Source: Candidatus Latescibacterota bacterium
GTDB lineage: Bacteria > Latescibacterota > UBA2968 > UBA8231
Length of the DNA stretch: 43,411 nucleotides
Direction of reading: 5' to 3'
NCBI GenBank assembly: GCA_022827165.1
Contig: JAJDTN010000267.1
Span: 1-43,411 of the forward strand
Translations under genes and position numbers: made by a program
Shown here: piece by piece, positions 17,100 to 25,563 of the stretch
Layout: every line of letters starts with the position of its first letter
How positions within the stretch are numbered: the stretch's first letter is position 1
Notes under the pieces: generated by a model
Told to the model about the DNA's origin: nothing
What the model saw: the letters and a program-made list of their open reading frames with translations, nothing else
Databases searched by the model: none

Positions 17100-17846
17100 T
17101 CACTTTCCTCCGAAGGGCATGAGAATCGACTTGAACCAGTGCTGGGTGGCGGCCACCTTCGTACGCTGAATCGCCGCGGCCGGATCGACATCCTTCGGGC
17201 AGACCTCCGAGCACTCGCCGACGAAGGTGCACTCCCAGATACCCTGACTCGAGGCGACGACCTCGGCACGCTCGTCGTTGCCCTGGTCGCGGCTGTCCAG
17301 GTTGTAGCGATGGCCCAAGGCCAACGCTGCCGGGCCGATGAACTCCTGCTCCCGTCCATAGACAGGGCAGGCCGAGTAGCAGAGCATGCAGTTGATGCAC
17401 ATGCTGAACTGCTTGAACTCCTTGAGTTCCGCCGGCGACTGCAGGTACTCGCCGTCACTGACCGGTTTCTCTTCCTCGCGCACGATCCATGGCTTGACGG
17501 CCTTCAGCTTGTCCATGAAGTCGTCCATGTCGATCACCAGATCGCGGATGATCCCGAAGTTGGCCAGGGGCTCCACGCGGACCGGGTCGGGATAATAGTC
17601 GCGCAGGAAGGTGGCACATGTGAGCTTGGGTTCTCCGTTGACCATCATTCCGCAACTGCCGCACACGCCCATGCGGCACGACCAGCGGTAGGACAGGGAC
17701 TCGTCGACCTCGTCCTTGATGTGGTTGAGGGCATCGAGGAGAACCCAGTCTTCCCGATAGGGGATCTGGTAGTCCTGTGTCGAGGGCTTCTCGTCGGCCT
17801 CGGGGTTGTAGCGCGTGACGGAGAGGGTGATCGTGGCGTCGCTCAT
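17100..17846 (-). CDS. frdB: Fumarate reductase iron-sulfur subunit
   Basis: Electron-transfer subunit of 248 residues. The 2Fe-2S ligands are Cys57, Cys62, Cys65 and Cys77 ([10 protein letters not shown] and LTC). The 4Fe-4S motif is [12 protein letters not shown] (Cys150, Cys153, Cys156), followed by Cys160, which belongs to the 3Fe-4S set with the later [12 protein letters not shown] cysteines. All expected cysteines are present. The ATG overlaps the frdA stop (TGATG), so the two are translationally coupled. Frd rather than Sdh type is indicated by the accompanying frdC and frdD anchors. Confidence 0.96.
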   Translation of the reverse strand: MSDATITLSVTRYNPEADEKPSTQDYQIPYREDWVLLDALNHIKDEVDESLSYRWSCRMGVCGSCGMMVNGEPKLTCATFLRDYYPDPVRVEPLANFGIIRDLVIDMDDFMDKLKAVKPWIVREEEKPVSDGEYLQSPAELKEFKQFSMCINCMLCYSACPVYGREQEFIGPAALALGHRYNLDSRDQGNDERAEVVASSQGIWECTFVGECSEVCPKDVDPAAAIQRTKVAATQHWFKSILMPFGGK

Positions 17847-19564
17847 CAGTACTTCCGTTCCTCGGGCTGCCAGCGCGTGATCGTGGCCGGGAGGTACTCG
17901 ATCCTCGGGTCCCCGCCTCCCGGGTCACGAATGGCCAGGGAGTGGGAGAGAAAGCGGCCGTCGTCCCGGGATTCGTGGTCGGAGCGGGCATGGGAGCCCC
18001 GGGACTCTTCCCGCAGCAGGGCGGAGTGGGCGAGGGACTCCGCCACGTCGAGCATGCACCCGAGTTCGAGGGCCGTGGTCAGCTGGGTGTTGAAGACCAG
18101 GGAGTGGTCGTCGATGCGCACCCGCTGGTAGCGCTCCTTGAGGGCGCGGATCTGCTCGCAGGCGATGGTCAGGTCCTCGGCCGTGCGGTAGATGCCGGCG
18201 CCCGACTCCATCGTCCCCTGAAGGTCGGTGCGGATCTGGCTCACCTTTTCGGTACGACCCTCGTCCTCGCCCAGCAAGGTGGACCGGATGCGCTCCTCCT
18301 CATCGCGGACCAGGGCCTCCAGCACCCCGGATCGGGGGCTGTCCTGTTCGCTGGCGGAACGCCCGGCGGCCCTCCCCGCGCGGGCACCGAAGACCAAACA
18401 CTCGGTCAGGGAGTTGGAGCCCAGGCGATTGGCGCCATTCAGGCTCACGCAGGCCGTCTCACCGGCGGCGTAGAGGCCGGCCACGGGGGTGGCGCCGTCC
18501 ATGTCGGTGTGGACGCCACCCATCATGTAGTGGACGACCGGGCGCACCGGAATCGGTTCGTGGACGGGGTCGATGCCCACATAGTTGCGGGTAAGCTCGC
18601 GCACGAAGGGCAGTTTCTCGTCGATGGCCTTCTCGCCAAGATGCCGCAGATCCAGATGCACGTATTGCCCGTGCTCACCTTCGAAGACCCGTCCCGCCCG
18701 CATCTCGTGGACGAAGGCGCGGGAGAGGATGTCACGGGGCCCGAGCTCCATCTTGCCGGGCACGTACTCGCTCAGATACCGGTCCCCCTCGCTGTTGACC
18801 AGGTACCCCCCCTCACCCCGCGAGGCCTCCGTCATCAGGATTCCGGTGACCGGCAACCCCGTCGGATGGTACTGAACGAACTCCATGTCCTTCAGGGGGC
18901 AGCCGGACCGATAGGCCATGGACATGCCGTCGCCGGTCTTGATGGCGGCATTCGTCGTGAAGGGGAAAACCCGGCCCCCGCCGCCCGTGCACAGGATGAC
19001 AGACCGGGCGGGAAGGGCATGCAGGCCTCCTTGGTGAAGGCTCAGGGCGCCGACGCCGCACACCCTGCCATCGTCGACGAGCAGAGAGGTGACGTACCAC
19101 TCGTCGTAGCGGTGGATCCGGCTGTGTTTCAGCGATGTCTGAAACAGCGCGTGCAGCATGTGGAAGCCGGTCTTGTCGGCGGCGTAAAGGGTGCGCTTCG
19201 TGCTCATGCCGCCGAAGGCTCGCACGCTGACTCGGCCGTCCGGGTCACGGCTCCACGGACACCCCCAATGCTCAAGCTGAATGAGCTCCCCGGGTGCCTC
19301 TTTGACGAAAGCCTCGACCACGTCCTGATCGGCGAGGAAATCCGATCCCTTGATCGTGTCGTAGGCATGGGAGTCGAGACTGTCGTCGTCACGGACCACG
19401 GCGGCCGACCCGCCTTCGGCGGAGACCGTGTGGGAGCGCATGGGGTAGACCTTGGACACCAGGCCGACGTGGATGTCGGGGTCAGCCTCGACCGCGGCGA
19501 TGGCGGCGCGCAGACCGGCGGCCCCGCCCCCGATGATGAGGACGTCGAGTGAGGGGGGGTTCAT
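17846..19564 (-). CDS. frdA: Fumarate reductase flavoprotein subunit
   Basis: Catalytic subunit of 572 residues that carries FAD and interconverts fumarate and succinate. The FAD-binding start is [14 protein letters not shown] (GGGAAG at 12-17). His45 in YPMRSHTV is the expected covalent flavin attachment site. Active-site and C-terminal FAD segments [12 protein letters not shown] and [12 protein letters not shown] are present. It leads the frdABCD run. The direction of catalysis in the cell cannot be told, since related enzymes in some aerobes work as succinate dehydrogenase. The 142-base gap before it contains an inverted repeat but no clear promoter. Confidence 0.96.
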   Translation of the reverse strand: MNPPSLDVLIIGGGAAGLRAAIAAVEADPDIHVGLVSKVYPMRSHTVSAEGGSAAVVRDDDSLDSHAYDTIKGSDFLADQDVVEAFVKEAPGELIQLEHWGCPWSRDPDGRVSVRAFGGMSTKRTLYAADKTGFHMLHALFQTSLKHSRIHRYDEWYVTSLLVDDGRVCGVGALSLHQGGLHALPARSVILCTGGGGRVFPFTTNAAIKTGDGMSMAYRSGCPLKDMEFVQYHPTGLPVTGILMTEASRGEGGYLVNSEGDRYLSEYVPGKMELGPRDILSRAFVHEMRAGRVFEGEHGQYVHLDLRHLGEKAIDEKLPFVRELTRNYVGIDPVHEPIPVRPVVHYMMGGVHTDMDGATPVAGLYAAGETACVSLNGANRLGSNSLTECLVFGARAGRAAGRSASEQDSPRSGVLEALVRDEEERIRSTLLGEDEGRTEKVSQIRTDLQGTMESGAGIYRTAEDLTIACEQIRALKERYQRVRIDDHSLVFNTQLTTALELGCMLDVAESLAHSALLREESRGSHARSDHESRDDGRFLSHSLAIRDPGGGDPRIEYLPATITRWQPEERKY

Positions 19565-19627
19565 GTGGGGGTTGTGGATCGAGGGACTGGTAGAACTACC
19601 GCGGAACCGCTGCGGCCGGCCTCAGAG

Positions 19628-19651
19628 CCGAGGCGACCGGAAGCGCCTCGG
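19628..19651 (-). terminator. Inverted repeat in the rpmA-frdA gap
   Basis: CCGAGGCG (19628-19635) and CGCCTCGG (19644-19651) form a perfect 8-base stem with an 8-base loop, about 55 bases after the rpmA stop on the minus strand. There is no run of T residues after it, so intrinsic termination is uncertain. Confidence 0.4.
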
Positions 19652-19706
19652 TAAGGGGCCTGGTTCACGACAATGGCGACCCGGTGGCCGTACAGCACGG
19701 TCTGGA

Positions 19707-19967
19707 TCAGGCGGTGACGGGCTCGATGCGGACTCGCTTGCGGCGGCGGCCGGCCGATTCGAAAACGACCCGGCCGTCGACACAGGCGAAGAGGGTATCG
19801 TCGCCGCCTTTGCGGACATTCTGACCAGGGTGAATTCGAGTGCCCCGCTGGCGGATGATGATGGTCCCGGCCTGAACAGATTGGCCGCCAGCGCTCTTGA
19901 CTCCCAAGCGCTTGGAGTTGCTGTCACGACCGTTCCTGGAGCTGCCAACGCCTTTTTTGTGTGCCAT
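19707..19967 (-). CDS. rpmA: Large ribosomal subunit protein bL27
   Basis: Ribosomal protein of 86 residues whose N-terminus reaches the peptidyl transferase centre. It starts [20 protein letters not shown], the invariant family opening without an N-terminal extension, and includes [17 protein letters not shown]. It follows rplU by 11 bases, the usual rplU-rpmA order. The commonly adjacent obgE GTPase gene does not follow; frdA does. Confidence 0.97.
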   Translation of the reverse strand: MAHKKGVGSSRNGRDSNSKRLGVKSAGGQSVQAGTIIIRQRGTRIHPGQNVRKGGDDTLFACVDGRVVFESAGRRRKRVRIEPVTA

Positions 19968-19978
19968 GCGGGATTCCG

Positions 19979-20296
19979 TCAGTTCGGGGCAACGATGCCG
20001 TCGATCTTGAGCTCGGTGTAGTCCTGCCGGTGCCCGTTGCGGCGGCGGTAGTTCTTCCGGCGCTTGATCTTGAAGACCACGATCTTCTCGGCCCGCCCGT
20101 GACCAAGGACGGTCGCCTCCACCGATGCCCCGTCGACATGGGGGCTGCCCACATGCGTGCCGCTGTCCGTGCGAAGGAGCAGGACCTGGGAAAGCACCTG
20201 CCTGTCGCCCTCTTCCAGGGCCAGCCTGGGGACGCGGACTACTTCCCCCTCCTCCACCTGAATCTGCTTGCCAGCGATATCGACAACGGCGTACAA
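19979..20296 (-). CDS. rplU: Large ribosomal subunit protein bL21
   Basis: Ribosomal protein of 105 residues that begins [17 protein letters not shown] after the initiator and contains [16 protein letters not shown]. The start codon is TTG at 20296, supported by a strong Shine-Dalgarno sequence (AAGGAGG) four bases upstream. Its own promoter overlaps the stop codon of the upstream RNase gene. Confidence 0.97.
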   Translation of the reverse strand: MYAVVDIAGKQIQVEEGEVVRVPRLALEEGDRQVLSQVLLLRTDSGTHVGSPHVDGASVEATVLGHGRAEKIVVFKIKRRKNYRRRNGHRQDYTELKIDGIVAPN

Positions 20297-20320
20297 GGAT
20301 CCTCCTTCAGCGAACCGCAG

Positions 20321-20349
20321 AAGCTACGGGGGGGCTCCTGATCTGTCAA
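20321..20349 (-). promoter_or_regulatory. Promoter of rplU-rpmA
   Basis: On the minus strand, TTGACA (20344-20349) and TAGCTT (20321-20326) are 17 bases apart. The -35 overlaps the RNase G stop codon. The same two hexamers, the same spacing and a similar start of the spacer (GATC, AGGAG) occur upstream of rpmH. Confidence 0.7.
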
Positions 20350-21866
20350 TTCCGGTATTCGGCGGTCACGTCGAGGTGTCGCTTCACCGAGTAGAACCGG
20401 TAATCCTGGGGTGCCATCTCAGCGTCCTCCTCGATGTCCAAGCGCGCCTTGGTGGCCTTGCGCATGTCCTTCAGGCGGTCGCCGTTGTCCGACCGCATGT
20501 ATGTGGCCACGTCGGGGTGGACCCGGAGCCGGAAGCGCCGCTCCCCATTGCCCGCGTAGGCCCGGCGCAACCAGCGCTCGATCTTGGTGATCGTCGTGTC
20601 GGGCCCCATGACCCTGCCTGTCCCGGCACACACCGGACACGGCTCTGACTGTGTGTGAAGCAGGTTCGGGCGAACTCGCTGGCGCGTCATCTCGATCAGG
20701 CCGAACTCGGAGATCCGGGCGCTGATTGAGACCTTGGCGCGATCCCGGCGCACCTGCTCGATCATGGCATCCACGAGCTTCCTGCGGTTGCGCTCGTCGT
20801 GCATGTCGATGAAGTCGATGACGATGATGCCTCCGATGTCGCGCAGGCGCAGTTGGCGGGCGACCTCCCTGGCCGCTTCCAGGTTGGTATGCAGGATGCT
20901 CTCTTCCTGATCGCGCTTGCCGGTGTTTCGCGCCGAGTTCACATCGATGAAGGTGCCGGCTTCGGCATGGTCGATGACCAAGGAGCCGCCCTTGCGCATT
21001 CGGACCTCGCGTTCGGTGACCTTCTCCATCTCCTTCTCCACCTTGAAGTGGTCGAAGATCGGTTTCCGGTCCCGATAGAGCTCCACCCTCTCTCGCAACT
21101 CGGGGGAGACGCTCTTGAGGTATCCGATGATCTCGCGGTGCAGCTCCCGCGAGTCCACCACCAGTCGGTCGACGTTGTCGGTGAAGAGATCCCGTATGAT
21201 GCTCGACGTCATTCCCAGCTCCTGGTGCACCAGGGCCGGGGCCGGGGCCCGGCGGGCCTTCTTCTGCAGGCGCCGATAGGCGCGGTGCAGCTGTTTCAGG
21301 TCGCGCCGGAAGTCCTTCTCCTGCTGGCCTCGTCCCTCTGTGCGCACGATCACGGAGAACCCCTCCGGCAACTGCTTCCGCACTACCTCCCTCAGTCGCC
21401 GGCGCTCATTCCAGTTGCTGATCTTGCGGGACACGCCCACCCAGTCCCCGTTGGCCATGAGCACGACGAACCGGCCGGCCAGGGCCAGTTGAGTGGTGAT
21501 GCGGGCGCCCTTGGTGCCAATCGGCTCCTTCGTGATCTGCACGAGCAGTTCCTGGCCCTTCTTCACAAGGTCCTGGATCGGAGGATACTGGCGGGGACGA
21601 CGGCCGTTTCTGCGGCCGCTGTCCTCCTCCTCGTTCTCTGCCTCCACCAAGTCCCGGACTTGGAGGAAAGCGGTCCGCTCCTGCCCGATGTCGACGAAAG
21701 CAGCCTGCAGGCTCGGCAGGACGGCAGTCACCTTGCCCTTGTAGATGTCTCCGACCATTCGCTCCGCTTCCGGGCGTTCCACCCAGATTTCGGCCAGCTC
21801 ACCTTCCTCGACTATGGCGATACGGGACTCGTGAATTCCCTGGTTGATGAAGATCTCCGTTCCCAT
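20346..21866 (-). CDS. rng: Ribonuclease G/E family protein
   Basis: Endoribonuclease of 506 residues with an S1 domain near the N-terminus (about 35-125, KGKVTAVLPSLQAAFVDIG) and the RNase E/G catalytic core. The metal-binding region has GTFIDVNSARNTGK, and IIVIDFIDM carries the second catalytic Asp. The zinc-link motif CPVCAGTGR is near residue 409. The length fits RNase G, and the degradosome scaffold of RNase E is absent. The ATG at 21866 is chosen because GGAG lies five bases upstream; a GTG at 21872 is an alternative. Position next to rplU-rpmA is common. Confidence 0.94.
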   Translation of the reverse strand: MGTEIFINQGIHESRIAIVEEGELAEIWVERPEAERMVGDIYKGKVTAVLPSLQAAFVDIGQERTAFLQVRDLVEAENEEEDSGRRNGRRPRQYPPIQDLVKKGQELLVQITKEPIGTKGARITTQLALAGRFVVLMANGDWVGVSRKISNWNERRRLREVVRKQLPEGFSVIVRTEGRGQQEKDFRRDLKQLHRAYRRLQKKARRAPAPALVHQELGMTSSIIRDLFTDNVDRLVVDSRELHREIIGYLKSVSPELRERVELYRDRKPIFDHFKVEKEMEKVTEREVRMRKGGSLVIDHAEAGTFIDVNSARNTGKRDQEESILHTNLEAAREVARQLRLRDIGGIIVIDFIDMHDERNRRKLVDAMIEQVRRDRAKVSISARISEFGLIEMTRQRVRPNLLHTQSEPCPVCAGTGRVMGPDTTITKIERWLRRAYAGNGERRFRLRVHPDVATYMRSDNGDRLKDMRKATKARLDIEEDAEMAPQDYRFYSVKRHLDVTAEYRN

Positions 21867-21880
21867 TCTCACTCCGACAG

Positions 21881-21897
21881 GGGGACGCAGGGTCCCC
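21881..21897 (-). other. Small hairpin in the leader of the RNase G gene
   Basis: GGGGAC (21881-21886) and GTCCCC (21892-21897) form a 6-base stem with a 5-base loop, ending 14 bases before the start codon. It could affect translation or autoregulation, as RNase E leaders do elsewhere, but this is a guess. Confidence 0.3.
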
Positions 21898-22023
21898 GTG
21901 GTTTCAGTTTTTTCAGATATTCGCCCCTTGAGGTTGCCGCAGAAGGCGCGCTCGAAGGCGGCAGGCCTGCAGGACGACCTCTCGGGGACATGTGCGGTTC
22001 CGCGGCCGGGAGAGCGGGGAGGG

Positions 22024-23922
22024 TCACTCCGTTCCTCCGGACAGCACGCGGTCGTACTCGGTCGGATCCCGCAGCAGCGTCACGGCCGCCCTCACTTGGG
22101 GATCGTCTTTCAGGGCGACGATGAGGCTCTCCTTGCGCCCCTCGACACGCAGGGCCAGCTCGCGCCGCAACTCGGACCGCAGGTAGCCCTCGAGGTCCGC
22201 CGACAGGGGATCGGTCCCTTCCTGGCGCCGGACGGTCGATTCGAGGCTGTCGATCCGCGCCCGGACGGCCCCGTCCCATCCGGACTCGTCCGCCAACCGC
22301 CTCAGCCCCTCCAAGGCCCGGTGGAGCTTCCGGCCGCGGGCGACCCCGGCGGCCGAGCCGGGCAGGTACTCGCGGAAGGCAGCCATCATCGCGTCGTCAA
22401 CCTCCGGTGGGAGTGGGTCCCCGCCCTGTCCCGTCCGGCCCACATAGTCCACCACGAAGTCGAAGAAAACCCGGTGGCGGCGCAACTCCTGGACATACGG
22501 CGGCGGGACCACCCCCTCGACGACGAGATCCGGCTCGATTCCTCCGCTGCCGTAGACCAGCCTCCCCCCGTTCGTCCTGAAGGAAGCGCTGTCCGCACCA
22601 GTGTTGTCCGATCTCGGGGTTCCCCGGCCGGCGAGGTCTCCCAGAGTTGTCCGGAGGATCTGCTCGGGTAGTTTGCCGTCCAGCTCGAACCGGGCCCGCA
22701 AGCGATCTCCTGCGACATCGACGTCAGGGGAGGAGAGCACCACGGACAGCAACTGCCCGCCCGGCAGACTGACGTCTCCGAAGGGGACCTGCTGCAGCAG
22801 ACCCGGCAGGGCGAGAGATTCCCGGTGGATGCTGCGCCCGCTCGGGGTGAAATACAGGGCCGTGGTGAGTTTCAAGGCAGCGCGATCCTCGTCCCGAAGA
22901 TCGAAAATCGTCTGGACGGATCCCTTGCCGAAAGATGTCGTCCCCACCACAAGGCCGCGGTCGTTGTCCTGCACCGCACCGGCGACAATCTCCGCGGCGC
23001 TCGCGCTCCCCCCGTCGATCAGGATGACGAGCGGCAGATGCGGTGACGGGGGCCGACGCTCCGAGCGCTTGGTCTCCTCGCGCCGGCCGGAGCGCTCGCG
23101 GACGGAGACGATCGGGGCCCCTCTCGGAAGGAACAGGTCCGCCACTTCCGCTGCCTGGCTCAGCAGTCCTCCGGGGTTTCCCCGGAGATCCAGGATGAGG
23201 CCCTTCACGTCGAGGGCGAATATCCGCTCCAGGGCGGCTTCCATCTCCGCCGACGTCTCCCCCGAGAACCGGGTCTGGCGCATGCTGATGTAACCGATCC
23301 CCGGCAGGATCTCCTCGGCGACCGCGACGCTGCGGATCTGGATCATCTCACGGACGATGACCAAATCCCAGTTTTGGAGCACCCCCCGCCGGTCGACGGT
23401 GATCCGTACCGAGGTTCCCGGCTCTCCGCGCAGGTCGGTGACCACTTGCTCCAACGAGCGCCCGAAGGTCTCCCTGCCTTCGATTGCCACGATCAGATCA
23501 CCAGGCAGCAGCCCTGCCCGGTCGGCCGGGGTGCCCTCGATAGGGGCGATCACCACCGGGGTCCGATCCTTGATGCCAACCGTGATCCCCAGACCGGCGA
23601 ATCGCCCCGTCGTATCCTGGCGGAGCTGTCGCAAGCCCTCCTCGTCGAAGTACTGGGTATAGGGGTCCAGTTGCCGCAGCATCCCTTCGATGGCGGCCCT
23701 CATGATGGCATCGTGATCCACGGGATCGTAATAGTGCTCGATCACCCGCGCGTACACCGATCCGAAGCGGTCCCAGCTGTCATTCAGGGATTCGTAGCGG
23801 TCATCCGGCTCACAATTGGCCGGTGGTATATGGCCGATCAGCGCCGCAATTGCGGTCGTTAGTGGAGTCAGTCTCCAGATCCCCGGGCGCTCTGAGGTTC
23901 TCATATCGTCGATTCGGCTCAT
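22024..23922 (-). CDS. S41 family C-terminal processing protease
   Basis: Predicted periplasmic CtpA/Prc-like protease of 632 residues, read from the ATG at 23922 that overlaps the tmk stop (ATGA); a second ATG at 23904 is possible. A hydrophobic N-terminal segment (about 14-32) would direct export. A PDZ domain (about 110-190) includes GLGITVGIKDRTPVV and GLLPGDLIVAIEG. The peptidase core has DLRGNPGGLL, then the catalytic Ser in GGSASAAEIVAGA and the Lys in GTTSFGKGSVQTI. The C-terminal about 200 residues are charged and helical, longer than in minimal CtpA. Pairing with tmk is of unknown meaning. Confidence 0.92.
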   Translation of the reverse strand: MSRIDDMRTSERPGIWRLTPLTTAIAALIGHIPPANCEPDDRYESLNDSWDRFGSVYARVIEHYYDPVDHDAIMRAAIEGMLRQLDPYTQYFDEEGLRQLRQDTTGRFAGLGITVGIKDRTPVVIAPIEGTPADRAGLLPGDLIVAIEGRETFGRSLEQVVTDLRGEPGTSVRITVDRRGVLQNWDLVIVREMIQIRSVAVAEEILPGIGYISMRQTRFSGETSAEMEAALERIFALDVKGLILDLRGNPGGLLSQAAEVADLFLPRGAPIVSVRERSGRREETKRSERRPPSPHLPLVILIDGGSASAAEIVAGAVQDNDRGLVVGTTSFGKGSVQTIFDLRDEDRAALKLTTALYFTPSGRSIHRESLALPGLLQQVPFGDVSLPGGQLLSVVLSSPDVDVAGDRLRARFELDGKLPEQILRTTLGDLAGRGTPRSDNTGADSASFRTNGGRLVYGSGGIEPDLVVEGVVPPPYVQELRRHRVFFDFVVDYVGRTGQGGDPLPPEVDDAMMAAFREYLPGSAAGVARGRKLHRALEGLRRLADESGWDGAVRARIDSLESTVRRQEGTDPLSADLEGYLRSELRRELALRVEGRKESLIVALKDDPQVRAAVTLLRDPTEYDRVLSGGTE

Positions 23923-24560
23923 CGGTAGGGGAAGTTCCGAAAACGGCCCCGGAGACACCGCTCGATGGAGGCCGCCACCTCCTGGACCCCGGGACTGGCG
24001 TTGAAGAGGAAGCACCGATCCGGGTCCTTCCCTGCCAACTGGCGGTAGGCGAGGCCGACACGCTTCTGCAAGGCCTCGCCCGCAGCCTCGATCCTGTCCC
24101 CGTCCTCCCCTCGGTGGCCCCTCCGCCGACGGGCCTGCTCCAGGGAAAGGTCCAGGAAGATGGTGACATCCGCCTCCCGTCCGCGTGTTGCCACCTCGTT
24201 GACAGCCGACACGAGCTCGGGCCCGAGCCCTCTCCCCGCCCCCTGATAGGCAAAGGAGGATGCCGCATATCTATCGCTGATCACCGGCTTCCCGGATGCC
24301 AGCGCCGGCTCGATCAACTCCTGCAGGTGCTGCCTCCGGCTCGCCCCATAGAGGAGAAGCTCGGCCACGTCATCCAGCGCCTTCAATCCCGGGTCAAGAA
24401 CCAGGGATCTGATTCGCTCCCCCGCCTCTGTGCCTCCCGGCTCCCGGGTCTGGACGATCTCGTGGCCCTCTGCGCGCAGCCGATCGCACAGGATCTGGCA
24501 CTGGGTGCTCGTGCCCGAACCGTCCGGTCCCTCGAAGACCACGAAGAGTGGCGACTTCAT
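23919..24560 (-). CDS. tmk: Thymidylate kinase
   Basis: Phosphorylates dTMP to dTDP for DNA synthesis. Length is 213 residues. Visible motifs are the P-loop region FEGPDGSGTSTQ (11-19), the DR(Y/F) motif in VISDRYAASSFAYQG, TREPGGTEAGERIR, and a lid region rich in Arg. The P-loop has Thr17 where most family members have the phosphate-binding Lys. The codon reads ACG clearly, and the rest of the protein is intact, so it is probably functional. The gene ends with a four-base overlap with the S41 protease gene. Confidence 0.94.
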   Translation of the reverse strand: MKSPLFVVFEGPDGSGTSTQCQILCDRLRAEGHEIVQTREPGGTEAGERIRSLVLDPGLKALDDVAELLLYGASRRQHLQELIEPALASGKPVISDRYAASSFAYQGAGRGLGPELVSAVNEVATRGREADVTIFLDLSLEQARRRRGHRGEDGDRIEAAGEALQKRVGLAYRQLAGKDPDRCFLFNASPGVQEVAASIERCLRGRFRNFPYR

Positions 24561-24631
24561 GCTCTTGCGGAACGGCCGACAGGGGGTGAGATAGGGGCCA
24601 ATCTGCGGCCCATAAGCGGGGCGGACAGCCT

Positions 24632-25249
24632 TTACGGGCTCGGACTCGAATGCGATGGGGGAGATGAAGCCTTGAGCCTGTTCCGGATATGGGCGAGGCG
24701 CTCAATGACAGTATAGTTGGTCGTAACCGCGAGCAGAACAAGGACGAATGCGAGGCCTTCATGCCCCACCAGTCCGCCGGCCGCCAAGGCGACCAGGCGT
24801 TCCGGGCGCTGCATGAAACCAACCTTGCAGTCCTGTCCCAGCCCCTCGGCCCGGGCGCGCACATAGCTCACCATGAGCGATCCTGAGAGGGCGAAGAACA
24901 GGATGCCGCTCAGGACCCACTCGCCGCCGCGGACCAGATAGGCGCCGATACCGAAGTAGAGGAAGATCTCGGAGTAGCGGTCCGTCGTCGAGTCCAGCAA
25001 GGCACCGAACTTCGACTCGCTGCGCCCCTCCCTGGCCACCTGGCCGTCAAGGACGTCGCACAGTCCTGCCACCAGCATGATGGCAGCCCCCCAGCGCAAC
25101 TGGCCCATGGCAAAGGCCGCAGTGGCGACCACGTTGAAGAACAGTCCGAGCATGGTGAGCCAGTCGGGGCGGCAGCCCAACCGGATGAAGAGCTGGGCCA
25201 ATGGCCGAAGCGCGCGCCTGACGCCGGACTGGAGCTGCGAAACGATCAA
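24632..25249 (-). CDS. CDP-alcohol phosphatidyltransferase family protein
   Basis: Membrane enzyme of 205 residues that joins a CDP-activated lipid to an alcohol, as in phosphatidylglycerophosphate synthase. The signature D-x2-DG-x2-AR-x8-G-x3-D-x3-D is complete, spread over CDVLDGQVAREGRSESKF and GALLDSTTD. Four to six membrane segments are visible. The only reasonable start is a TTG at 25249, without a good Shine-Dalgarno sequence. The acceptor alcohol is not determined. It lies 71 bases upstream of tmk, with a promoter-like sequence ahead of it. Confidence 0.87.
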   Translation of the reverse strand: MIVSQLQSGVRRALRPLAQLFIRLGCRPDWLTMLGLFFNVVATAAFAMGQLRWGAAIMLVAGLCDVLDGQVAREGRSESKFGALLDSTTDRYSEIFLYFGIGAYLVRGGEWVLSGILFFALSGSLMVSYVRARAEGLGQDCKVGFMQRPERLVALAAGGLVGHEGLAFVLVLLAVTTNYTVIERLAHIRNRLKASSPPSHSSPSP

Positions 25250-25563
25250 GGGGGCAATTCGGTTAGCGAGTCAACTGTTGCGGATAGGCGGATCTGAATA
25301 TACACGCTGTCCACAGAGGGCGGCAAGGCATGCTCGTCCACGATTGGTGATAGCCTTTGCGTCTCCGTGGGGAAGAGCCTCCCCGATGGGTTTCCCCTTC
25401 CCTTGGCAGCGGAAGCTAGGGACGGCCAGCTAACAGCAAGGGTTTGCATATGGATAGCACATCGCCCCGCGTGTGTTGTTTCGCTTGCGCTCTTGTGGAT
25501 GATCGCGGGCTGTGCCTTTGAAGAAGCCCTGCTTTTCCACTGTGATTTCCACACCCGTTGGTC
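25250..25563. other. Noncoding gap between rsmG and the phosphatidyltransferase gene, with DnaA-box-like sites
   Basis: A stretch of 314 bases with no convincing gene. Three 8-of-9 matches to the DnaA box TTATCCACA (allowing TTWTNCACA) lie within 60 bases: TGTGGATGA at 25494-25502 (minus orientation), TTTTCCACT at 25533-25541 and ATTTCCACA at 25545-25553. A weaker match, CTGTCCACA, is at 25307-25315. Position downstream of rsmG is where parA and parB are usually found, but neither is present. GGGGAA (about 25370) and TTCCCC (about 25392) could form a weak stem. Confidence 0.5.
25297..25326 (-). promoter_or_regulatory. Candidate promoter of the phosphatidyltransferase-tmk operon
   Basis: On the minus strand, -35 TTGCCG (25321-25326) and -10 TATATT (25297-25302) are separated by 18 bases, about 47 bases before the TTG start. 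A weak DnaA-box-like sequence lies in the spacer. The -10 matches other promoters in the window (TATATT); the -35 matches the consensus at four of six bases. Confidence 0.45.

Noticed and set aside
17942..19552. Long plus-strand frame opposite frdA
   Set aside because: frdA is fully conserved with its active-site motifs; the opposite frame has no known domain and is a composition artefact.
20799..22124. Long plus-strand frame opposite the RNase G gene
   Set aside because: The minus-strand gene has intact RNase E/G motifs; the plus frame has none.
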